A DNA stretch of 29,715 nt, taken from the IMG/VR virus record IMGVR_UViG_3300046000_006225, positions 1 to 29,715 of that record. One strand, given 5' to 3'. This DNA is from a virus. Made by a program: the position numbers and the translations under genes. Numbering within the stretch: position 1 is the first letter of the stretch; every line of letters starts with the position of its first letter. Under the pieces are notes generated by a model that worked only from the letters and a program-made list of their open reading frames with translations, had not been told where the DNA came from and did not search any database. Of this stretch, positions 16,680-23,531 are shown piece by piece.

Positions 16680-16702
16680 TCACTCACTCCGGATTGTTCA
16701 TG

Positions 16703-16710
16703 TATTTATT
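16703..16710 (-). promoter_or_regulatory. Late-promoter-like octamer AATAAATA
   Basis: On the minus strand AATAAATA differs from the T4 late consensus TATAAATA at one position. It lies 23 bases upstream of the ATG of the 520-aa fibre gene and overlaps the stop codon of the preceding small gene. A GGAG ribosome site falls between the box and the ATG, so the expected transcript start leaves room for normal initiation. A sigma-gp55-type late RNA polymerase would read it; that gene is not in this window. Confidence 0.5.
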
Positions 16711-17086
16711 GGATTTCTACTATTGCCGCCGCGGCCGTTGCTCTAGCTTGTTCTAGGTCTAGATACTGTTGATCTGTAAGAGACGTAGTCTGCTCTAGTG
16801 CTTTTTCACGCAGATGTCGCATTACCTTCCAGTCAGATTCTGATAGAAATTTTCTCTTTTCAGCATTAGCAATTCGTTGAGCTTCCTTAGCAGCTTCTGT
16901 ATCTAAATATATTTGACTATATGACTTAACGGTGTTATCTGTTAGATCAAAATAATGAGTTTTAGCTGTTACGATACTTTCATGTTCTGCATCGGAAATT
17001 TCTACTACCGTATGTGTTTCAGGCACATTGGGTTTATAATTTAATATGCTAGAAATTCCACCGTTTTCAATAACTATATAATACAT
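16706..17086 (-). CDS. Tail-fibre assembly chaperone-like protein, 126 aa
   Basis: The start is ATG at 17086, preceded by GGAGAAGATA. An in-frame TTG at 17110 is upstream but has no ribosome site. The N-terminus MYYIVIENGGISSILNYKP is a small beta sheet. The C-terminal half is a charged helix (EAAKEAQRIANAEKRKFLSE), then SDWKVMRHLREKA (84-96) and SLTDQQYLDLEQARATAAAA. The S-D-W-x-V-x-R-H...L-x2-Q-Y-x2-L...R pattern and helical end resemble tail-fibre assembly proteins encoded after long fibre genes. It directly follows the 1512-aa fibre, the usual place of such a chaperone or of a gp38-type adhesin. Assembly factor is the better guess, because the glycine-rich loops of gp38 adhesins are absent. 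Its ribosome site lies inside the 77-nt duplicate of the fibre's 3' end. Confidence 0.68.
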   Translation of the reverse strand: MYYIVIENGGISSILNYKPNVPETHTVVEISDAEHESIVTAKTHYFDLTDNTVKSYSQIYLDTEAAKEAQRIANAEKRKFLSESDWKVMRHLREKALEQTTSLTDQQYLDLEQARATAAAAIVEIQ

Positions 17087-17090
17087 TATC

Positions 17091-17167
17091 TTCTCCAAAT
17101 GGCCAGCCAATTTGCGGCTGGGGTGCTACGCTGTTCTGTGTTTTGTACATATACTCTAATTCGATCA
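17091..17167 (-). repeat. Duplicate of the 3' end of the giant fibre gene (copy A, non-coding)
   Basis: This 77-base stretch matches 17179-17255 at 73 of 77 positions without gaps, offset by 88 bases. Read on the minus strand it could still encode IRVYVQNTEQRSTPAANWL, the same peptide as the end of the giant fibre, but it begins inside the stop codon of that gene. It also carries the GGAG that serves the next gene. Confidence 0.93.
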
Positions 17168-20100
17168 TGGCAATGGTATTCTCCAAATGGCCAACCAATT
17201 TGCACCTGGGGTGCTACGCTGTTCTGTGTTTTGTACATATACCCTAATTCGATCACCTAAATTACTCCAAGTACATACCATCGAATCATCACCATTAACT
17301 CCGCCTGCAAAATGAATAATATAAATTGACGGAATAAAAACAACAAGATGGGCCATAGTATAAGATTCCGGCGGATAAACATCAAAGTAGTTGGCACCAA
17401 AATTCCATGAACCTACTTGATTGGTAAATCCACTAGTTGAAGTAGATACACCAGAGGTAAATGCTATGTTTAACCAATTATAGAACGGATAGACTTGATT
17501 GTTTGCAACTCTCAGTATACCAACTGAATTAGCGTCCGGAACGTCAAACGCAATTTTGTCGCCAGTATACCCTGCATCATTAGTTACTTTAAGCACCATG
17601 CGAGTAGCTTCGGCGGGCAGGCCTGAACCATAGTAGCCCGCTGTCTCTAATGTAATACTTGCTGTATCACCACCACCGCCAAAAGCATCATTAGGCCAAC
17701 GAATTCCTAAGGCACTACCTTGTGCTACTGTTAGTGTGCCAGTAGTCGTTATGTTAGATGCTTGTAAAGGACTGGTTGTAACTCTAGTTAGATCAGATTG
17801 ATTAGCAGGAGTAAATCCTAGAGCGTTAACAACCTGTTGGGTAGTGATGCTAGATACTGTACCTGCATTTCCGGTTATATTAATGCCCCAAGTGCCGCTG
17901 GCATTACCACCGGTTAGTGTTGGGGAGTAATTATTATAATTGGCACTAGTTAATAAATCGTACCAGCTATTCCAAGTACTGTCTATTCCCTTACGAATAC
18001 GAAGTTGCGGAGTTCCGCTACCGTTAGTTGCTGTTGATCCAAATGCCAATTGATAGCTTGCATCGCCAGTTGATGCTGTTGTTCCAGTCCACGGAGCATA
18101 GGTCATTACACCGGCATAATTACCACCGGTTCCTACATAACCTGCATTGGCAAAATCAAACCTAACTGATTGCCCTGATGTTATCGGAAGTTTATTATTT
18201 GGATTTCTATCACCGTCTGGACTTTGAACAAATCTAGAGCTGGTGGCTGTTCCAGAATTGCCAGTTACATTGATGCCATAAGTATTGCCGTCGTTAAAAA
18301 CAAAATTATTAGGCCTTCCAGAAATTGAATTCCACGCTACTGATCCAGCTGATCCAGCTGATCCAGTAATATTGATACCCCATGTTCCGCTGGCGTTACC
18401 ACCGGACAATGTTGGAGAGTAACTATTGTAGTTGGCAGCATTAAGTGTAACATAACCGTTGACTAATAAGCTGTCGTTGTCTGGAACAATAAATTCTGCT
18501 TTGTCGTCAACTGAGGTAATTCCAGCATCGTTGGCTACTCTAAAACGCAGTCTAGTTTTTTCGCCACTGACTGATTCATAGGTAATGCTAGCAGTATCAC
18601 CACTACCACCATACGGGTCATTAGGAAACTTAATACCCGATGTTGAAACATTTACTTGACCGCTAAAGGTTGCTGTTGTACCATTAATAGCAGTACCTGA
18701 TTGATTAGTTAATGCTCCGGGATTAACTGGAGTATATCCTAATGCTGATACAATTTGTCCAGAGTTTAATGTTGTAACTGTATTAGAGTTACCTGTAATA
18801 GAAATAGCCCAAGTACCGGTTGCCCCAGCACCAGCTTTGCTAGGAGCATAATCATTATAGTTGCCACTGTGTAAAATTTTACTCCAAGCGGTGCTTCCGT
18901 TGCCTGCTGTACTTCTATAGTATAAGTTTTGCCCATAAAAATCTGCACTAAACTGCATAGCATAATAATTGGCATCATTGACATGTGTACTAGATAACAA
19001 GTGATACCAAGTGCTGTTTACTGGCCAACCGTTGGCAGTTGAAGGATTGGGCCAATCATAAAATCCACTGTCAGTTCTAGTTGAAATAACTTCTTTTGAA
19101 GCTGCATGGAAACCACTGACAGATTGTGCTATTCTTCCGCTAAATGATCCCGTTGTTGCATTTACAGAACCACCAGCTTGGTTAGTTGCTGTACCAGCGG
19201 AAGTTGCTGTATTAGAATTTCCAGTAATATTGATTGCATAGGTTCCAGTTAATCTAGCCGACGGAACTGTACCAGTTGTTAGATTTCCAGCATTGAGAGT
19301 TAATGAAGTTCCAACTCCACTGAATGTTCCAGTTGTTGTGCCGTTGATTGTGGCATTGCCAAATACAGTAAGATCAGCATTGCCGCTACTATTTGGAACA
19401 AGACGCATTGACTCATTTGTGCCGCCACCGCTCAAAGCGTGTGTCCAACTAAAATATTCATTACCGTTATCAGATGTTTGGAATTCCAAACGACTAGCTA
19501 CATCTCCGTCGCTAATATTGTAGAAGCGGATACTTGCTCCGTCGGAGTTCATGCCCCAGGTTAAACCGCGGCCGGTAGTTGACCAGTTTAGATCGCCAGT
19601 TAGTGTACCACCAGATGCTGCAAGATTTCCGCTGGCTGTACCTGTAACATTTCCTATTACATTGCCAGTTACATTACCTTGTAGATTACCTGTAACGTTA
19701 CCTGCAACATTTCCTGCAATGTTTATATTGTATGTTCCGACAAGTCTAGCAGTTGGGATTGTACCAGTTAATAATTGAGTGGCATTTAAATTAGTAAGTT
19801 GGTTAGCATCTCCAATATAAGTTGCTGCCGAGACACCGGAGGTGACTGTGATTTGTCCTGTTACTTGAAGATTTGCAATACCTGGAGCAGTAGGTGTTAA
19901 TCTCATTGATTCAAACGTGTTACCACCAGTAGTGTGTGTCCATCTAAAATACTCATCTAGATTATCACTAGTATTAAACTCTAATCTGTTGTCGGTTGAG
20001 TTGTCGGTTGAGTTATAATATTTGATACTGGCTGAATCGGTGTTCATAGACCAAGTTAGACCTCTTCCTGTAGTTGTCCAGGAAAGGTCACCTGACATAG

Positions 20101-21703
20101 AATCGCCAGATTTTAACATGTTCAAACTAGCTGCACCGGTTACATTTCCAGTTACATTTCCAGTTACATTTCCAAATAATGCACTATAAGTTCCGTTGGT
20201 AACAATTAGCTTGTTAGACACTGTAACTTCATCGGCCACTGTCCTGCCGCTTAGTGTAGTAGCTTTTAATACATCTAGTGTTGCAGCGGCCGAATAAATG
20301 TCTTTCCATCTATGACTAGGCAATCCTAATACTGGTCTTTGATTTGCAGGAGTACTTAAAGTATAGTCTGGAACAAATGCTGGAGATAACACTCCGTCGG
20401 CATTGGCTGCATTTGCTGAAACAAATGTAATAGTTGTTGGAGTAATTGTTACCGAGCCAGTTAGTAACTTTAATTTTATTGCATTTGAAACATCAGATTC
20501 TAATGTAGGTGTAAATCCTTCTATTTTGATATTGAGGTTATTACCATCTCCGACAACAATGCCGGGAGCTTCTACTTCTAATGCAACTAATTTTCCTAGA
20601 CTTGTTAGCAGAGAATCAACAACATTCGGTGCTAGTGTTGTGCCAACTAATGTCTCTGCAGGAACCGGCAATGTGATATCTTCAGTTCCATTAAACGGTA
20701 CAGTGTTAATGAGTCTGGGCGTTGCTAATCTTGTTGTTCGAGCAGCTAGTCCGGAAAATGTTTCGCCAGTAATATTATTAACTACAATTTCATTAAATGT
20801 GCTAGTGCCAGTTACCGCTGTAACATTACCCTGTACATCACCAAATAAGTCAGCATTAACAGTAGTTGCTGAAAAACCGCCTACTGAGTTTCTTGCTACC
20901 ACAGTACCTATTAGATTTTCTGATGTAGCATTGATATCCCATGTGGTTTCAAATGCTCCATTAAACTCAGATCCAATAATAAAATCGCCTGCTACTAATG
21001 GCTGATTTGTTGCGGCAGTAACTGTAATATCGCTTGTACCGTTAAAATCAACTGTGTTAATTTTTCTTGCTGTTTCTAATTTGGTAGCAGAATCTGCATT
21101 TCCTTTCAATGCGCCTGAAAAATAATTTGAAGATTTTAAATTAATGCCGCGAGTCAGTTGACTAAATCCAATAATCTCCGTGGCTGCGTTTATTACAAAA
21201 TCTTCGTTAACAATGATTGCTGTAGTTTCACCGTTTATTTGAGACAATATTGCTGGCTTATTTGCTCCAAGACTATCTTTAATAATAGTACTGGTCATTT
21301 TTGTAACTGCAAATCCTTCAGCGGCTTCTGGACCAACCTGTCTCCACACAATGCCATCACTAACATACAATTGTTGTGTAGTCGTTTTTAACCATAGGCC
21401 GCCATTACTGTGTGCAGGTTCTGTTTCGCTAACTGTGGCATTACCAATGCTTAGCCAGGTTGTACCGTTGTAGACTTTTAAGGCTTTTGCACCTTTATCG
21501 TACCATGCCTGTCCACTTAATGCTCTAGCTGGGGGGCTTGCGTTAGCAAAGTTTTCAAGTAGAAAAATAAAGTTTTCGTTTTGGACTTCACCGTATCCGG
21601 TATAATTTCTACCAATTAGGCCTACAGGAGTGCTGGTATCTAAGATACCATCATCAACTATAGTAAGTTGTGTTCCGTCAAATCTATTAATTATGTAGGC
21701 CAT
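17165..21703 (-). CDS. Giant repeat-built tail fibre, 1512 aa
   Basis: Residues 1 to about 230 are the N-terminal region shared by the array (INRFDGTQLTIVDDGILD, IGRNYTGYGEVQNENFIFLL, GQAWYDKGAKALKVYNGTTW, QQLYVSDG). The shaft holds several internal repeats. GRGLTW-containing units lie at about 532-612 and 698-778. NY-[NS]-Y-x-P-x-GGNASGTW-type units are at 949, 1091 and 1256. [KR][FW]PND-GG-GDTASIT units run 1025-1087 and 1335-1400. GNVTGNVTGN stretches lie at 511-523 and 664-690. Residues 879-952 (DSGFYDWPN to KILHSGNYNDY) are like modules of long tail-fibre proteins. The tip, about 1405-1512, is non-repetitive and aromatic and is probably receptor binding. Its length is comparable to the longest distal fibre subunits of T4-like phages. 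The downstream 126-aa gene is probably its assembly partner. Confidence 0.87.
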   Translation of the reverse strand: MAYIINRFDGTQLTIVDDGILDTSTPVGLIGRNYTGYGEVQNENFIFLLENFANASPPARALSGQAWYDKGAKALKVYNGTTWLSIGNATVSETEPAHSNGGLWLKTTTQQLYVSDGIVWRQVGPEAAEGFAVTKMTSTIIKDSLGANKPAILSQINGETTAIIVNEDFVINAATEIIGFSQLTRGINLKSSNYFSGALKGNADSATKLETARKINTVDFNGTSDITVTAATNQPLVAGDFIIGSEFNGAFETTWDINATSENLIGTVVARNSVGGFSATTVNADLFGDVQGNVTAVTGTSTFNEIVVNNITGETFSGLAARTTRLATPRLINTVPFNGTEDITLPVPAETLVGTTLAPNVVDSLLTSLGKLVALEVEAPGIVVGDGNNLNIKIEGFTPTLESDVSNAIKLKLLTGSVTITPTTITFVSANAANADGVLSPAFVPDYTLSTPANQRPVLGLPSHRWKDIYSAAATLDVLKATTLSGRTVADEVTVSNKLIVTNGTYSALFGNVTGNVTGNVTGAASLNMLKSGDSMSGDLSWTTTGRGLTWSMNTDSASIKYYNSTDNSTDNRLEFNTSDNLDEYFRWTHTTGGNTFESMRLTPTAPGIANLQVTGQITVTSGVSAATYIGDANQLTNLNATQLLTGTIPTARLVGTYNINIAGNVAGNVTGNLQGNVTGNVIGNVTGTASGNLAASGGTLTGDLNWSTTGRGLTWGMNSDGASIRFYNISDGDVASRLEFQTSDNGNEYFSWTHALSGGGTNESMRLVPNSSGNADLTVFGNATINGTTTGTFSGVGTSLTLNAGNLTTGTVPSARLTGTYAINITGNSNTATSAGTATNQAGGSVNATTGSFSGRIAQSVSGFHAASKEVISTRTDSGFYDWPNPSTANGWPVNSTWYHLLSSTHVNDANYYAMQFSADFYGQNLYYRSTAGNGSTAWSKILHSGNYNDYAPSKAGAGATGTWAISITGNSNTVTTLNSGQIVSALGYTPVNPGALTNQSGTAINGTTATFSGQVNVSTSGIKFPNDPYGGSGDTASITYESVSGEKTRLRFRVANDAGITSVDDKAEFIVPDNDSLLVNGYVTLNAANYNSYSPTLSGGNASGTWGINITGSAGSAGSVAWNSISGRPNNFVFNDGNTYGINVTGNSGTATSSRFVQSPDGDRNPNNKLPITSGQSVRFDFANAGYVGTGGNYAGVMTYAPWTGTTASTGDASYQLAFGSTATNGSGTPQLRIRKGIDSTWNSWYDLLTSANYNNYSPTLTGGNASGTWGINITGNAGTVSSITTQQVVNALGFTPANQSDLTRVTTSPLQASNITTTGTLTVAQGSALGIRWPNDAFGGGGDTASITLETAGYYGSGLPAEATRMVLKVTNDAGYTGDKIAFDVPDANSVGILRVANNQVYPFYNWLNIAFTSGVSTSTSGFTNQVGSWNFGANYFDVYPPESYTMAHLVVFIPSIYIIHFAGGVNGDDSMVCTWSNLGDRIRVYVQNTEQRSTPGANWLAIWRIPLP
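17179..17255 (-). repeat. Coding copy of the 77-nt duplicate (copy B)
   Basis: This copy encodes residues about 1484-1508 of the 1512-aa fibre (DRIRVYVQNTEQRSTPGA and on to WLAIWR). Four substitutions separate it from copy A; at least one changes an amino acid, glycine here against alanine in copy A. After this copy the gene adds only IPLP and a TGA. Confidence 0.93.
19625..19714 (-). repeat. Imperfect 12-base repeats encoding GN-x-x units
   Basis: Inside the giant fibre gene, successive 12-base units (variants of acattaccNgta on the plus strand) encode G-N-V-x four-residue steps at residues 664-693. The units have diverged, unlike those at 20138-20173. Confidence 0.7.
20138..20173 (-). repeat. 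Three near-identical 12-base tandem repeats
   Basis: The plus strand reads ggttacatttcc followed by two exact copies of agttacatttcc. They encode GNVT three times (residues 511-522). The near identity suggests recent slippage expansion. Confidence 0.92.
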
Positions 21704-21721
21704 TAGTCGCTCCGTATTTCA

Positions 21722-23521
21722 TTATGATACAAATGTCCATGCATTTGCAATTATTTGATATGTTTTTACAATTCTACTGATATTATATGCAGGTGTAGGA
21801 ATAGCAACTTCAATAAACGAAACATCGGTTAGTGCAGATCCTGTGCCCGTTGGCGTGTTAAATGTTGCTGTTGACTCATTTAGATACGAGTTCATGTTTA
21901 ATGTTGGTCGCACTTCTGAAACAATAGTACACAAAATTCTAGCAACTGTTCCGTTATCATATTCCAATACTGGAGCAATAGATTCTAAATCTTCAGCAAT
22001 TTGGTCGTTAGTTCGTCCATCAGTAATGTCCATCGATAGCGCCAAAGATTTTGCTTTGATCTGAACATCGACATAATTTTTTGTGGCTGCATCTGATATT
22101 CCAACAGGTTCACCCATGTCGATAATTCTTGCTGTTCCGTTTAATACAACATTGCCAGTTCCGTTAGGATACAATTCGATATCACCATTGCCATTGATTG
22201 AAGCAATTCTATTGTTATTCACATAGATATTATCAATAGTAAATTCTGCTTGAACACCAAAAATGTTAATACCAGTAGCTCGTGTTACAGCATTTGTAAG
22301 TTCATAAGTAGCTGCACCTTCGTTGTAGGTTAATACCTCAACTCCGTTAATTCTAAATGACTTTCCATATTCTAAATCAATGTTTTGATTAGAGACCCAC
22401 GAATCTCTAGTAAGACTCCAATAAATTTCTTTATCGCCGCCTGTACCAGATGATCGTAGTATAATGCCACCACCGTCGGCTTGCTCGTTGGTCAGTACAG
22501 AACTGTCTCCAGAGGTACCTAATTCAATCTGTTTATTTTCAACTCTAAGATTTGCAACATCAACAGCTACAGTATTACCAAGAACTCGTAGATCTCCATT
22601 AACTGTTAGATTACCACCTACCGTAGTTTGACTACTTAAAAATCCGTCATATATTTTTACAGTCTGAGAATTTGGTTCAATAACTATTGCATCATCTTGC
22701 ACTGAGCCTCTACGAGCACTAAGTCTAATAAATTTATTCTGTGCAACGTTTTGTAATAACAGGTCTCCGTTGGTTTCCAACAATTTAACTTGTTGTGCAT
22801 CTCCAATTTCAACTCCTTGTGTAACTCCTAATTTTCCGTTGATTACTCCGCTAGTATCATTTCTAACATAGGTTGTGTCTAATCTTCCGCCTAATTTTTC
22901 AGAATTAGTTGCTGTTACATTAAATTTAAGGCCAGCAATAGTACTGGCATTGAACCCGGGAATAACCGTTCCGCTAAATCCAGAAATTGGAATTTTCGGA
23001 GTAAACTCTGTTTCACTGCTTGAGAAAATTCCAATCAATGTTCCATTGTTGTATAGGCTAGTAATAACCTTGCTTTGATTCAACGAATCTAAAATTGTAG
23101 TTACGCGAATTCCACTAAGGCCTTGAGCCAGACCGTAACTTGGTCCTAGAAGTAATGTGTTGATGCCGTCATAGAAATACAATTGTTTATTTGTGTCATC
23201 AAACCATAGGTCGCCCGGAGTTAAAGATGTTGGTTGTGTTGCACTAATAGTTGCAGAACTAACCGGCTGAAATGCTGTACCGTTGTAGACTTTTAATTTT
23301 AATTCAGTAACATCAAACCAAATTTGTCCTCGAATAGGGCGAGTAGGTCTTGCTGTGCTGGCAAAATTTTCTAAAAGTTTAATTAAATTTTCATTAAATG
23401 CTTCACCGAACCCACTATAATTTTTACCTATAAGAGTAAGATCAGTAGACAAATCATCAAGTTGTCCGTCTGATACCGTGGTTAATGTTGTTCCGTCTGA
23501 TTTAGTAATTAAATATGCCAT
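21722..23521 (-). CDS. Fibre-like structural protein, 599 aa
   Basis: The shared N-terminal region is ITKSDGTTLTTVSDGQLDD, IGKNYSGFGEAFNENLIKLL, GQIWFDVTELKLKVYNG, then GDLWFDDTNKQLYFYDG and a weaker form of the AIVS block (GTLIGIFSSSETEF). EKLGGRLDTTYVRNDTSGVI (about 207-226) resembles fibre modules elsewhere in the array. The middle has TTVGGNLTVNGDLRVLGNT and ELGTSGDSSVLTNEQADGGG, then IYWSLTRDSWVSNQNIDL, a pattern frequent in marine phage structural proteins. The end (TFNTPTGTGSALTDVSFIEV and on to IANAWTFVS) is a compact beta-domain rather than a collar. It is a likely baseplate or short-fibre component. A few bases separate it from both neighbours. Confidence 0.78.
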   Translation of the reverse strand: MAYLITKSDGTTLTTVSDGQLDDLSTDLTLIGKNYSGFGEAFNENLIKLLENFASTARPTRPIRGQIWFDVTELKLKVYNGTAFQPVSSATISATQPTSLTPGDLWFDDTNKQLYFYDGINTLLLGPSYGLAQGLSGIRVTTILDSLNQSKVITSLYNNGTLIGIFSSSETEFTPKIPISGFSGTVIPGFNASTIAGLKFNVTATNSEKLGGRLDTTYVRNDTSGVINGKLGVTQGVEIGDAQQVKLLETNGDLLLQNVAQNKFIRLSARRGSVQDDAIVIEPNSQTVKIYDGFLSSQTTVGGNLTVNGDLRVLGNTVAVDVANLRVENKQIELGTSGDSSVLTNEQADGGGIILRSSGTGGDKEIYWSLTRDSWVSNQNIDLEYGKSFRINGVEVLTYNEGAATYELTNAVTRATGINIFGVQAEFTIDNIYVNNNRIASINGNGDIELYPNGTGNVVLNGTARIIDMGEPVGISDAATKNYVDVQIKAKSLALSMDITDGRTNDQIAEDLESIAPVLEYDNGTVARILCTIVSEVRPTLNMNSYLNESTATFNTPTGTGSALTDVSFIEVAIPTPAYNISRIVKTYQIIANAWTFVS

Positions 23522-23531
23522 ATTTTATCTC

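Noticed and set aside
16706-17086. T4 gp38-type adhesin
   Set aside because: The position fits, but glycine-rich hypervariable loops are absent, and the S-D-W...R-H helical pattern fits an assembly factor better.
17087-17110. TTG at 17110 as start of the tail-fibre assembly-like protein
   Set aside because: The ATG at 17086 has GGAG at good spacing, while the extra eight residues would be translated from the duplicate of the fibre gene's end.
20138-20173. Short CRISPR-like array
   Set aside because: Units of 12 bases have no spacers and encode in-frame GNVT repeats in a fibre shaft.
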